A DNA stretch of 44,342 nucleotides, from NCBI GenBank assembly GCA_021299175.1, contig JAJTFY010000010.1, forward strand, positions 1 through 44,342, read 5' to 3'. Below the pieces are notes generated by a model, which did not search any database, was not told where the DNA came from, and saw only the letters and a list, made by a program, of their open reading frames with translations. The stretch is from Chitinophagaceae bacterium. Its GTDB lineage: Bacteria > Bacteroidota > Bacteroidia > Chitinophagales > Chitinophagaceae. Shown here piece after piece: positions 15,916 to 26,600 of the stretch. Each line of letters begins with the position of its first letter. Position 1 is the first letter of the stretch. The position numbers and the translations under genes are program-made.

Positions 15916-18465
15916 TTAATCAATGATCTGAATTTCCGGCAATAACAGAGCTGCCCAGAAAAAATCCTGGATGCCTTCAAGTGAGGGTGTATCCCCCAAG
16001 ATTTTGATTGCCACTGCTTTTTCCTTGCTATTGGGTTTGCGCCCAAAAGAAAGTGAATAAAATGCAGACAACAGTGACATTCCATCGGGGTAGCGGCTTT
16101 GCCACTTGATGGCACCACGTTTTAGCATGGCATTGAACCGCGCTCCATTGGTCAGTTCCAGCGCCTGGAGCAGGTTGGCCTGAGACTCACGGCTGGTGGT
16201 AACATTCTCCCTGGTGGGTCTTCCCAACGCAATCAAAAATGGATTATTGGCCACAAAGGCTGCCCTGGCAAAATAACCTCCGGGGGGAACAAAGCCTGCT
16301 GCATATTGTGGCTTGAACTTCATGATAGAATCCGGAAAAATAGGATCGATGATTGCCCCAACAATATCAGAAAACTGCTCTGCTGTAATGCGTTTTCTGA
16401 GGGAGCCCCTGAACACATAATTTTGTAGATAAACATCGTTAGGGTCTTTCAGACCAACAGACTTGGTCTGATAAGTTTTTGATGTGGCAATGGAATAAAT
16501 CAATGCTTTGACATCCCCTCCTTTTTTCTGAAAATCAAATGCCATCCAATCCAGCAAATCCTGGCTCCATGGCTGATTGTCCATCTGGTCTACAGGCTCT
16601 ACCAAACCCCTGCCCAGCATTTGCTTCCAGATGCGGTTGACGATGGTGCGATACAACCTTCCATTTTCAGGCTTGACCATGATTTCAGCCAATTGTGCCA
16701 TTTTCACTTTCCTGGATTCCATGCTGTCAATCTTGCCCAAATCCTTCCACAACATCTGCGGGCGGATGAATTTTCCAGTGGGCTTGTCGCAGCGGTTGAT
16801 CTCCAATGAACTGTCTGCAAAAATATTGGCAAAGCCATAGGCATCGGTCAGCTTCCAATCGCTGATAAAACTGTTGTGGCATGATGCACATTTAAGGTTC
16901 AACCCTAAAAATACCTGAGCAACATTCTGGGCAGCCTGCATCTCTGTCCGTTGACTTGCATTGATTTCACCGCGCCATTTGATGCCCTCAATAAATCCCT
17001 TGGATTCCTTGACGGGGTCGACCAGTTCCTTTACAAACTGAGGATAGGGTTTGTTTGTTTTGATGGAATTGTACAGCCAATTGGTGATGTTAAACCTTCC
17101 ACCCGTGATGTATCCGGGACCGGTATAATCATTGCGCAATGCATCATTCCAGAAACTCAACCAATGGGCTGCAAAGTCATCCTCTCTGTCAAGCAACTGC
17201 CTTACCAGCTTATCCCTTTTGTCTGCTTTTTTATCCATCAAAAAGGTTTCCATTTCCTGTGGTGTTGGCAGCAGTCCGATCAGATCGAGATAAGCCCTTC
17301 GGATAAAAGTCCTGTCATCAATCTGTTTGGGCCATGGTAGTTTCTTTGCTTTCAGGTAACTGTTGGTCCATTTGTCAATGGGATTGGCATATGCTGCAGC
17401 ATCCGATGGCAATGCAGGATTTCTGGGAGCCAGCGCGGCATTCCTGAATGCTTTTTTGACCTGCTGGCTATCAGGCCAGGCCGCCCCAGCATTGATCCAT
17501 TGGGCAATAACCTTGATTTCCTGTTCAGTGAGTTTTTTGCCTTTGGAAGGCATGATGTCTTCATGGCCTTCAGGCAAGCTGATCCGCTTGTACAACTCAC
17601 TGGCATTTGCATTGCCAGGAACAACAACGGGTCCACTCTCTCCTCCTTTCATGATCAAGTCGATATGATCCAGGCGCAGGTCTCCCTTTACCTTTTCAGG
17701 ACCATGGCAATCATAGCAATTGTGTGCCAGGATTGTTCTTACCTGAAGCTGAAGGTCTATTTGTTGCTCCAATGAGGGTGATTCCAGGTTGGTAAATAAC
17801 TGCTCATTTTCAAGAACCAATGCTGGATCTTGTTCAAGCTGAGGTTCTTGAGCCATAGAAGTGGTCTTGTTTTTCAACAAGGTTGTGGCTGTTTTTTTTG
17901 ATGCTTCTGTTGACCAGTAATTGGTGCCGTGGGTCAGGGATGCTCCAAAATAGGTTGCCAGCAAGAGCAGCAGTACATTGGCAAAAAGGATGATCCTAAA
18001 TATTTTGATGCGCTGGCCTGTTGGATGTTGCAGCAGATCAGCATGCCTGAACCAGGCCAAGCCGTTCAGGCAAACAACACCCATCGCCAACCACTGGTGC
18101 CTGAGCAGCAAAGAACTGGCGTGATCCCCTTCAGCAGACAACATCAATCCGCTGATAGCAGAAAATAGCCCTGCGATGAGCCCTGTCAATAAAGTCAATT
18201 GAATGGCCTGCCGGTAGGCAGCATGCTTTTTGAAGATGATCAGAATTTCCAGGAAGGCTGCAAAAAGAATCACTCCGATGGGTAAATGAACAGCCATCGG
18301 ATGCAGACGACCAAGCAACTTCCATGCCAGGGATCCCGTTAGATCAAGCCCTGATCCTGCAATCTTTATGGTATTGAATACTGCAAATATGCAAATCCAG
18401 GACAAAGCAATGCCTACCCAGAAGAGCCGCTTGTTGTAAAATGATTGTTTAGGTGAATCGCTCAT
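15916..18465 (-). CDS. Membrane-anchored diheme DUF1549/DUF1553 protein
   Basis: The N-terminal 190 or so residues hold about five membrane spans of the DUF2231-like type ('RLHPMAVHLPIGVILF'). A planctomycete-type cytochrome c domain follows with the heme motif 'CYDCH' near residue 247 and a likely distal Met in 'EGHEDIMPSKGK'. DUF1549 comes next (about 350-560) with a second heme motif 'CASCH' near 525, then DUF1553 (about 600-820). The periplasmic part therefore probably carries two covalent hemes. The ORF track starts at GTG 18483; ATG 18465 ('MSDSPKQSF') is the better start. Product 849 residues. It is followed by the DUF1501 gene and is divergent from the operon starting at 18662, with about 200 bp between. 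The likely role is electron transfer coupled to oxidation of an unknown compound. Confidence 0.88.
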   Translation of the reverse strand: MSDSPKQSFYNKRLFWVGIALSWICIFAVFNTIKIAGSGLDLTGSLAWKLLGRLHPMAVHLPIGVILFAAFLEILIIFKKHAAYRQAIQLTLLTGLIAGLFSAISGLMLSAEGDHASSLLLRHQWLAMGVVCLNGLAWFRHADLLQHPTGQRIKIFRIILFANVLLLLLATYFGASLTHGTNYWSTEASKKTATTLLKNKTTSMAQEPQLEQDPALVLENEQLFTNLESPSLEQQIDLQLQVRTILAHNCYDCHGPEKVKGDLRLDHIDLIMKGGESGPVVVPGNANASELYKRISLPEGHEDIMPSKGKKLTEQEIKVIAQWINAGAAWPDSQQVKKAFRNAALAPRNPALPSDAAAYANPIDKWTNSYLKAKKLPWPKQIDDRTFIRRAYLDLIGLLPTPQEMETFLMDKKADKRDKLVRQLLDREDDFAAHWLSFWNDALRNDYTGPGYITGGRFNITNWLYNSIKTNKPYPQFVKELVDPVKESKGFIEGIKWRGEINASQRTEMQAAQNVAQVFLGLNLKCASCHNSFISDWKLTDAYGFANIFADSSLEINRCDKPTGKFIRPQMLWKDLGKIDSMESRKVKMAQLAEIMVKPENGRLYRTIVNRIWKQMLGRGLVEPVDQMDNQPWSQDLLDWMAFDFQKKGGDVKALIYSIATSKTYQTKSVGLKDPNDVYLQNYVFRGSLRKRITAEQFSDIVGAIIDPIFPDSIMKFKPQYAAGFVPPGGYFARAAFVANNPFLIALGRPTRENVTTSRESQANLLQALELTNGARFNAMLKRGAIKWQSRYPDGMSLLSAFYSLSFGRKPNSKEKAVAIKILGDTPSLEGIQDFFWAALLLPEIQIID

Positions 18466-18661
18466 GATATGTAAATAACTCACTTGCCAGCTTGCGAGTA
18501 ATTGTCAACACACTCCGTGCATAAACTTTACCCGATATATTTTTTTAATTGAAGGGTAAGGCCTATTTTACGATAGCATATATTCCAAGGCAATTTAAGT
18601 AAACTTAACATTAAAATTGACGAACTGAGGATACTGATTTTGCCGAATTAAAACTGCCATC

Positions 18662-21352
18662 ATGAAAAAAAACTTGGTCCTGCCGCTCAGGCTACTCGCC
18701 CTTTTCCTGCCTATTGTTCTTGTTATATCCTTTTCTATTCGGAATGAGGATGCGTTTTTCACCGCCGATGATCCAAAAGTTGCCAACCTTAAACTGCCCC
18801 AGGGTTTTAAAGCAGAAAGGCTTTATGGACCTTCTGAGCATGAAGAAGGATCTTGGGTATCCATGACCTTTGACAACAAGGGCAGAATTATAGCATCTGA
18901 CCAATATGGATACCTGTACCGTTTGAAGGTACCAGCCATTGGAGATACCATCAACAAAACAACAGTTGAAAAACTGGAAGTCCTGAAAGATCCTGCTTTC
19001 ATGACCGATACCACAACAGGAAAGGTTTCCATGGGTTATGCACATGGTCTGCTCTATGCTTTCAACAGTTTATATGTGATGATCAACCATCGCGGAAATG
19101 GAAAATTAAAGAGAACCAGTGGGCTTTACCGTCTCCAGGACACTGATGGAGATGATCAGTTTGACAAAATAACCTTGCTCAAATTGCTGGATGGCGATGG
19201 AGAACATGGGCCACACAGCATTGTTCTTGCTCCAGACAAACAATCCCTGTTTGTAGTTTCCGGCAACTTCACAAAAATTCCAAAATTGGATTCATATCAG
19301 AATATTCCAGACGGAAAGTTTGATAACCTATTCCCCTTAATCAAGGACCCCAATGGTCATGATAACACCGTTGAATCCCATGGTGGATGGGTGGCCCAGG
19401 TTGATTCAACCGGCAGCAAATGGAACATGTATGCGTCAGGCTTCCGCAATCCTTTTGACCTCGCGTTCAATAATGCTGGAGAGATGTTCACTTATGATTC
19501 TGACATGGAGTGGGATTTTGGCACACCATGGTACCGCCCTACCAGAATTCTCCACGTTACCAGCGGTGGTGAATACGGCTGGAGACCCGGCACCAACAAA
19601 TGGAATGCCAACTACCCTGACAACCTTCCGGCAGCCGTTAATGTAGGACAGGGATCTCCTACCAATTTTGTATCTGGATCCAACGCAAAATTCCCGGAGA
19701 AATACCGCAATGCATTGTTCGCCTTTGACTGGAGTTTCGGCATCATTTATGCCATCTATCCAAAATCAAACGGTGCATCCTACACTGCAACAGGTGAAGA
19801 ATTCATTTCTGGATCCCCGCTCCCATTGACTGATGGAGTTATAGGACCTGATGGCGCATTGTATTTCCTTACCGGAGGCAGAAGGCTGGAGTCAGACATG
19901 TACCGTGTTTATTATGCAGGATCTGAGACGAAGAATACTGCCATGGCAAAAGTTGAATTAAATGAAGCACAAAAAACCCGTAAGAAGTTGGAAACCTATC
20001 ATGGGAAACCAACGGCAGGTGCCGTGAATGAAGCCTGGCCCTTTTTAAAGGACAAGGATCGTTTCATTCGTTATGCGGCGCGCATCGCTGTTGAAGCACA
20101 ACCGCTTGCGGAATGGACTGATAAAACAATCAATGAAAAAGATCCGGTAATCCTTACCAATGCAGCGATTGGTCTGGCAAGGCGTGGTGATGCGAAAGTC
20201 AAGAAGCCATTGCTGACAGCTCTTACCAATGTAAATATTTCCTTGCTCACAGCGCCACAGCAGCTGGATTTGATGCGTGCCATTGAACTTGTCTTTACCA
20301 GGATGGGCGCACCTGATGGAGCTGAAAAAGATGCTGTGGCTAAATTACTGAGTCCCATTTTCCCGGCTGCCACCAATGAGCTCAACAAGGAACTCAGCAA
20401 GCTATTGGTCTATGTTGATGCACCAAAAGCTGTTGAAAAAACAATGGCCCTCTTGGCTGTTGCCAAAGATGACATGGCTGCACAGAAAACAGTTTCTGAA
20501 TCATCAGACCTGATTCTTCGCAATCCACAGTATGGAATGGACATTGCAGGCATGTTGTCCAAAATGCCTCCACTCACACAGACCTGGTATGCAAATGTTT
20601 TGAGCCAGGCCAAGAATGGCTGGACAGATGATTTGAGAACCAAATATTTCCAATGGTATTATTCCGCATTCGGTTACAAAGGAGGTGTTTGTTATGTTGG
20701 TTTCATCGATAAGGCAAGAAAAAATGCATTAGAAAATCATCCTAAAGAAAGTTTTGCAAAATACAACAGAATCTCTGGAGACTCGATTGTAACCCTTGCC
20801 AGGAAAGGCTTGGACATTGGACCTGTAAGGCCGAAAGGTCCAGGCCGTGGATGGAAACTTGCTGAAGCCTTGGCCGTCGTAGACAGTGCCAACGGAACAA
20901 GAAATTTTGAGCAAGGAAAAGCAATGTTTGCCGCATCCCTCTGTCGTACCTGTCACCAGGTCAGAGGAGAAGGTGGTATTGCAGGTCCAGACCTTTCCCA
21001 GCTGGGAACCCGGTTCTCCAACAAGGATATGCTTGAAGCCATCATCTCCCCTAGCAAGACCATCTCAGACCAATATGGTTCAACGGTGTTCTACCTCAAA
21101 GCCGGTGGCTCACTCATGGGAAGATTGATACGCCAGGACAATGACAAATACTACATTTCACAAAATCCTTTTGACACTCAAACCATCAAGGAGGTTTTGA
21201 AGAAGAATGTTGCCAGAACCCGTGTATCTGAGGTATCTCCGATGCTGCCTGGTATGATCAATGGCCTGAACCCTGAGGAACTCAAGGACCTGATGGCCTA
21301 CTTGAAATCCGGTGGCAATCCAGCTCACCCTGTTTACAATTCAACCAAATAA
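18662..21352 (+). CDS. Beta-propeller / HEAT / cytochrome c protein (PVC-type)
   Basis: After a signal or anchor segment (residues 6-26) comes a six-bladed propeller similar to PQQ-dependent sugar dehydrogenase folds (about 45-420, with 'VSMTFDNKGRIIASDQYG' and 'YASGFRNPFDLAFNNAG'). A helical HEAT-repeat-like region follows (about 440-650), then a C-terminal cytochrome c domain with 'CRTCH' near residue 761 and 'GIAGPDLSQLGTRF'. This is the 'PVC-type heme-binding CxxCH protein' architecture, predicted to be a periplasmic dehydrogenase or sugar-binding redox protein with covalent heme; the catalytic cofactor is not shown by the sequence. It is the first gene of the nine-gene operon, and its stop is 2 bp before the next start. 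There is no obvious TAnnTTTG promoter: TTGAC near 18617 and TGATTTTG near 18635 are only partial matches. Confidence 0.88.
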   Translation: MKKNLVLPLRLLALFLPIVLVISFSIRNEDAFFTADDPKVANLKLPQGFKAERLYGPSEHEEGSWVSMTFDNKGRIIASDQYGYLYRLKVPAIGDTINKTTVEKLEVLKDPAFMTDTTTGKVSMGYAHGLLYAFNSLYVMINHRGNGKLKRTSGLYRLQDTDGDDQFDKITLLKLLDGDGEHGPHSIVLAPDKQSLFVVSGNFTKIPKLDSYQNIPDGKFDNLFPLIKDPNGHDNTVESHGGWVAQVDSTGSKWNMYASGFRNPFDLAFNNAGEMFTYDSDMEWDFGTPWYRPTRILHVTSGGEYGWRPGTNKWNANYPDNLPAAVNVGQGSPTNFVSGSNAKFPEKYRNALFAFDWSFGIIYAIYPKSNGASYTATGEEFISGSPLPLTDGVIGPDGALYFLTGGRRLESDMYRVYYAGSETKNTAMAKVELNEAQKTRKKLETYHGKPTAGAVNEAWPFLKDKDRFIRYAARIAVEAQPLAEWTDKTINEKDPVILTNAAIGLARRGDAKVKKPLLTALTNVNISLLTAPQQLDLMRAIELVFTRMGAPDGAEKDAVAKLLSPIFPAATNELNKELSKLLVYVDAPKAVEKTMALLAVAKDDMAAQKTVSESSDLILRNPQYGMDIAGMLSKMPPLTQTWYANVLSQAKNGWTDDLRTKYFQWYYSAFGYKGGVCYVGFIDKARKNALENHPKESFAKYNRISGDSIVTLARKGLDIGPVRPKGPGRGWKLAEALAVVDSANGTRNFEQGKAMFAASLCRTCHQVRGEGGIAGPDLSQLGTRFSNKDMLEAIISPSKTISDQYGSTVFYLKAGGSLMGRLIRQDNDKYYISQNPFDTQTIKEVLKKNVARTRVSEVSPMLPGMINGLNPEELKDLMAYLKSGGNPAHPVYNSTK

Positions 21353-21354
21353 AC

Positions 21355-22398
21355 ATGCCTCAACAGCAGATTTGGAGCGATAAGGTTGGAAATGTATCAC
21401 AGGTTGGGGGCATTGAAACGTCTGTGCTTGACAATGGCATCAGCAGGGGCATGCGTGTTGCCTGGATCAATACCGGAGCCGGACTTCGCTTCAAGGTGTT
21501 GATCGATAGGGCAATGGATATCGCTGATGCTGCTTACAATCAATACAACCTGGCCTGGTTGAACCATGCTGGGTTTCCACCACCACAACCTTCTTCAGAC
21601 AAGGGTTTGGATTGGCTCCGAACCTTTGGCGGCGGCCTGGTGACTACCTGTGGCCTCTCCCATGTTGGCGGACCAGAAAAAGATGCATTTGGTGAAAGAG
21701 GAGTGCACGGCAACATCAGCAATATCCCGGCAGAAATTGTCTCCATTGTTCAACCAGATCCTGAAAACGGAAACATGAACATGAGCATCACCGGCATCAT
21801 CAGAGAATCTAAAATTTTCGGTCCGGCACTGGAGCTCAGAAGAACCATTTCCGCAACGCTTGGTGTTTCTGGATTCAAGATCCATGATGAGATTTCCAAC
21901 AGGGGCAATACACCTGCACCACACATGATCCTCTATCATTGCAATTTCGGATGGCCCCTTGCAGACAAGGGAAGCCTATTGATATGGAAGGGCAAAATGC
22001 TCACCCGTGATGGGAATGATTTCCCCAATGGCGAAGCTTTTAAAACCTGCCCTGATACCCTGATGAACCACAATGGCAATGGTGAAGAAGTGGCAATTGT
22101 TGATATTGAGGCGTCTGAGAGCGGACAATGCATCTGTGGCCTCCACAATCCTGCGTTGGAATTGGCTTTAGCAATTCAATTCAATAAAAATGAATTGCCA
22201 TGGATGACCAATTGGCAACACTGGGGCAAAGGTGAATATGTTACAGGCCTTGAACCGGGTTCTCATCCGCCCATTGGCCAATCCAAAGCCAGGGAAAATG
22301 AAACACTGATTTTCATCTCACCTGGAGAACACATCCAGTACAATCTTTCATTCCAAGCCATTCAAGGAAATGAAAACATCGACAAAAATTTTCATTGA
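21355..22398 (+). CDS. DUF4432 family aldose-epimerase-like protein
   Basis: The 347-residue product has the galactose-mutarotase-like beta-sandwich pattern of DUF4432: 'GLRFKVLIDRAMDIADAAY' near the start, 'LDWLRTFGGGLVTTCGLSHVG' and 'GVHGNISNIPAE' in the middle, and 'TPAPHMILYHCNFGWPL' later. Members bind carbohydrates and many are found beside sugar-catabolism genes; the enzymatic step of most is unknown. It has no signal peptide, so it is probably cytoplasmic. The start is 2 bp after the stop of the propeller/cytochrome gene, so the two are probably translationally coupled. A role in anomer or epimer interconversion of the sugar handled by this operon is an inference. Confidence 0.87.
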   Translation: MPQQQIWSDKVGNVSQVGGIETSVLDNGISRGMRVAWINTGAGLRFKVLIDRAMDIADAAYNQYNLAWLNHAGFPPPQPSSDKGLDWLRTFGGGLVTTCGLSHVGGPEKDAFGERGVHGNISNIPAEIVSIVQPDPENGNMNMSITGIIRESKIFGPALELRRTISATLGVSGFKIHDEISNRGNTPAPHMILYHCNFGWPLADKGSLLIWKGKMLTRDGNDFPNGEAFKTCPDTLMNHNGNGEEVAIVDIEASESGQCICGLHNPALELALAIQFNKNELPWMTNWQHWGKGEYVTGLEPGSHPPIGQSKARENETLIFISPGEHIQYNLSFQAIQGNENIDKNFH

Positions 22399-22423
22399 TT
22401 ATTTAACCCTAACATAAGCCGAT

Positions 22424-23638
22424 ATGGAACAACAAAGCATTGCAAAAAAAGCACTCGAACAAGGCAAAGGAATTCTTCGATTAGCACCAACATGGGTACC
22501 CAGATCATTTTGTGTTCCTGGAAGAAGGATAAAATTACATCCTGATGATTACTATATCCTGGGAGGAGAAAGGGGTGGCATTGATGAGCGCTGGCTTTCG
22601 TCAACGACACCTGCGAAAAATGGTCCTTTAACAGGAGAAAATGAAGGACTCAGCCCTGTGGTTTACCAGGATGGCCAAACCACCCATCAGATCCTGTTGA
22701 AAGATGCTGTTGATGAATTGAAAGGAGAACTCATAGGAGACAGACTCTGGAATGAATACCAAAGCTGGCCCATGTATTCCAAGTTTTTTGATAACATGGG
22801 GCCACTTCCCCATCATGTTCACCATAACGATGAAAAAGCTGCTTTGATCGGTCAAAAAGGGAAACCCGAAGCCTATTATTTCCCTCCGCAATTGAACAAC
22901 CATGGAGGTGATTTTCCTTATACATTTATCGGCATCGCACCTGGCACACCGAAAGATGTGATCAAGGATTGTCTGCTCAATTTCACCAAGGGTGATAACA
23001 AGATTACCAACTATTCACAGGCCTACAAATTGGAACCTGGTACTGGATGGGATGTTCCTCCTGGATTGTTGCATGCTCCTGGCAGCATGTGTACTTATGA
23101 GCCACAAAAGGCATCAGATGTTTTTGCCATGTACCAATCGTTGGTGAATGAGGCCATCATTCCGGAAGAATTACTCTGGAATGGTACACCCAAGGAAAGC
23201 ATCGGTGATTATGATGCCCTGATGGAAGTTTTGGACTGGGAACTCAATGTGGATCCCAATACCATGGCCAACCGTTTCATGGCACCCAAGCCTGTGCATG
23301 ACCTGGAGGAAATGAAAGCCAATGGGTATGTAGAAAATTGGATTTGCTACAAATCAGAAGCCTTTGGCGCTAAGGAACTTACCGTTTTCCCTGGACAAAC
23401 GGTAACCATAAAGGATAGTGCTGCATACGGTATCATCGTCATGCAAGGACGCGGAACATTTGGTGTTTGGGAAATTGAAACCCCTGCCCTGATCCGTTAT
23501 GGACAGCTGACCAACGATGAATTCTTCATCAGTGAAAAGGCAGCCATGGAAGGCGTCAAAATAGTCAATACATCTGCCACTGATCCTATCGTCATCCTGA
23601 AACATTTTGGACCTAACAACCCCGACATGGTTTTATAA
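22424..23638 (+). CDS. Cupin-fold protein, phosphomannose-isomerase-like
   Basis: The 404-residue product contains a metal-binding cupin motif 'PLPHHVHHNDEKAALIGQKG' (around residues 126-145) and a second conserved patch 'PPGLLHAPGSMCTYEP' near 210-225. Both resemble type I mannose-6-phosphate isomerase ('HPDD...GK.E' and 'AGT.HA' patterns). It could be a sugar isomerase acting on a free or oxidised sugar, or a metal-dependent dioxygenase-type cupin; the motif favours an isomerase-like role but does not settle it. No signal peptide, so probably cytoplasmic. It lies 25 bp after the DUF4432 gene and 12 bp before the SGNH/propeller gene, inside the operon. Confidence 0.78.
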   Translation: MEQQSIAKKALEQGKGILRLAPTWVPRSFCVPGRRIKLHPDDYYILGGERGGIDERWLSSTTPAKNGPLTGENEGLSPVVYQDGQTTHQILLKDAVDELKGELIGDRLWNEYQSWPMYSKFFDNMGPLPHHVHHNDEKAALIGQKGKPEAYYFPPQLNNHGGDFPYTFIGIAPGTPKDVIKDCLLNFTKGDNKITNYSQAYKLEPGTGWDVPPGLLHAPGSMCTYEPQKASDVFAMYQSLVNEAIIPEELLWNGTPKESIGDYDALMEVLDWELNVDPNTMANRFMAPKPVHDLEEMKANGYVENWICYKSEAFGAKELTVFPGQTVTIKDSAAYGIIVMQGRGTFGVWEIETPALIRYGQLTNDEFFISEKAAMEGVKIVNTSATDPIVILKHFGPNNPDMVL

Positions 23639-23650
23639 ACCGTTTAAAAC

Positions 23651-26600
23651 ATGAAAAAAAACAGCAAATATAGATTCCACTTCGGAGGAATGGCAGTCGT
23701 TGCAGCCATGATAGGTATATTTTCCTTCATGATGCCCGGATCGACCAAACTCAGCATCAACAAAGGTTCCCGCATTATCCTCATCGGCAACAACTTGGGT
23801 TCCAGGATGATAGAGTTTGATCATTTTGAAACAGAGCTGCAGCTTCGTTATCCAGACAGCATGCTCTATGTTCGCAACATGTGTGATGGAGGAAATACGC
23901 CTGGATTCCGTCCACATTCCGGAAGAAAAACGCCATGGGCATTTCCTGGTGCAGAAAAATTTCAAACTGAACTGGCCAAAGCGGCTGGAATGGAAGGTTT
24001 TGTAGAGTACCCTGATCAATGGATGACCAAACACAAGGCAGACATCATCATTGCCTTCTTTGGATACAATGAATCATTTCAGGGTGTATCCGGCTTGGAG
24101 AACTACAAGGCTGAGCTAGACGCATTCATCAAGCATACCCTGTCTCAGAAATACAATGGAAATGCTGCCCCTCAACTCGCATTGGTTTCACCAATAGCAT
24201 TCGAAAACCTTTCAGGGAAATACGACCTTCCCAACGGAAAAACGGAGAATGCCAATCTTCTGCTATACACCCAGGCCATGAAAGAAATTGCTGCGAAAAA
24301 CAAGGTTCATTTTGTGAATGCCTTCACCCCCAGCAAGATTTGGCTGGATGATCCAGCCACGGAGTTGACCATTGACGGCAGCCAACTGACCAATGAGGGA
24401 TATGCAAAATTCGGCCCTTTCCTGGCCAATGAGGTTTTTGGAAAATCCAGTATACCAACACCATCCAACAAAACAGCAGTATATGCTGCCGTAATGGAGA
24501 AAAACTGGATGTGGCACAACGACTACAAAATTCCCAATGGCGTGCATGTTTTTGGGAGAAGGTATAACCCATTTGGACCCGACAACTATCCAGCAGAGCA
24601 AAAGAAAATCAGGGAAATGACCCTGATCCGGGATACCGCCATCTGGATGGCTGCCCAAGGAAAAAAAATGGATCTGGCAGCTGCAGATGCAAAAACATCC
24701 ATTCTACCTCAGGTTCAAACCAACTACAAACCCAAAGATCCCAATGCTGCAATGCGTTATTTATATGGGCAGGAAGCCCTCGATAAATTCACCGTTGCAC
24801 CTGGATACAAAATAGATTTGTTCGCTTCTGAAGTGGAATTTACTGATCTCGCCAATCCTGTGCAGATTTCCTTTGACAACAAGGGTAGACTTTGGGTGGC
24901 AGTTATGCCAACCTATCCGCATTGGAAACCAGGTGATCCAAAACCGAATGACAAGATCATCATTTTGGAAGATACCAACAACGATGGAAAAGCAGACAAG
25001 CAAACCACCTTTGCGGATGGATTGCAGCTGCCACTGGGCTTTGAACTAGCACCTGAAGGGGTGTATCTTTCGCAGGGAACAAATTTCATGTTGCTGAAAG
25101 ATACCAATGGTGATGACAAATGCGATAGCAGGGAAGTTCTTTTGAGTGGCTTCGATGACCATGACACCCATCATGCGCACCATGCCTATACTACAGATGC
25201 ATCGGGTTCCATCTACATGGGACAGGGTGTATTTCTGGCCAATGATATAGAGACTTCTTATGGTCCTGTACGCGGCACCAATGGTGGCTTTTTCCGTTAC
25301 GACACCAAAAAGAAAAAGCTTGATCGTATTGCTCAGCTGTCCATTCCCAACCCTTGGGGTATCGCCTTTGATAATTGGGGACAGGTTTTCTATGCTGAAA
25401 CTTCAGGACCAGATGTTACCTGGATGACCCCAGGAACAGTCAAGTCTCGTTATGGTGAAGCCACTCCAACACCGGCGTCCATCATTGAAGAGAAGCACCG
25501 TGTAAGGCCAACTTCAGGACTGGAATTTATCTCCAGCAGGCATTTCCCGGATGAAGTGCAGGGTGATATGCTCATCAACAATACCATTGGATTTTTGGGG
25601 ACCAAGCAACACAAAATGATGGATGCAGGCGCAGGCTATTCCACCCAACACAGGCAAGATCTTGTGCGTTCCAGCGACATCAATTATCGCCCGGTTGATC
25701 TTGAATTTGCCCCTGATGGATCCCTGTATATTGCAGACTGGCACAATGTCTTGATCGGTCATATGCAGCACAACATAAGGGATCCATTGCGTGATCATAC
25801 CCATGGCCGTATCTACCGTGTCACCTATCCTTCTCGCCCGCTGGTAACCCCTGCAAAAGTAGATGGTGCCACCATCCCTGAACTGCTGGAGAATTTAACC
25901 TTGCCTGAATACCGCACACGCTACAGAACTCGTCGTGAACTGAGGGAACACCCAGCAACAGCGGTGCTTCCGGAACTGAAAAAATGGATCAGCAAACTGG
26001 ACAAAAATTCACCCCAATACGAAAAGCTTTTGCTGGAAGCGCTCTGGGTAAGCTGGGGCCAAAACAAGGTCGATCAACCATTGCTGCGCCAACTGCTCAA
26101 AGCCAAGGACTATCGCATCCGGGCCGCTGCCGTGGAAGTGGCGCGTTTTGCAGGCAACGAATTGCCAGACAAAGCTGCCCTCCTGATGGGTGCTGCAAAA
26201 GATGACAGTGCCCGTGTTCGCATCGAGTCCATTGTTGCTGCGTCTTGGTTGAGCAAGGAAAAAGGATTGCCCATCATCCTTGAGGCAGGAAAAAAACCAC
26301 TGGATTCATGGATGGTAAAACCCTATGCCACTGCCGAGGCCCATATCAATGGCCATGGTGTGATCAGGAAAAAACAAGATGTTGCAGACAAGGCACCAAC
26401 TGCTGCAGGCATAAACTCGGAAGTTTTGGCAAAAGGCAAAGCGATTTATATGCGCGATGGTTACTGCAATACCTGCCACCAAGGCGATGGAAAAGGCTTG
26501 GAAGCAGCCGGCTTCCCTCCTCTCAGTGGTTCAAAATGGGTTACTGGAAATGAAGACCGATTGATCAAACTGGTCATGAAAGGACTTTATGGCCCTATTG

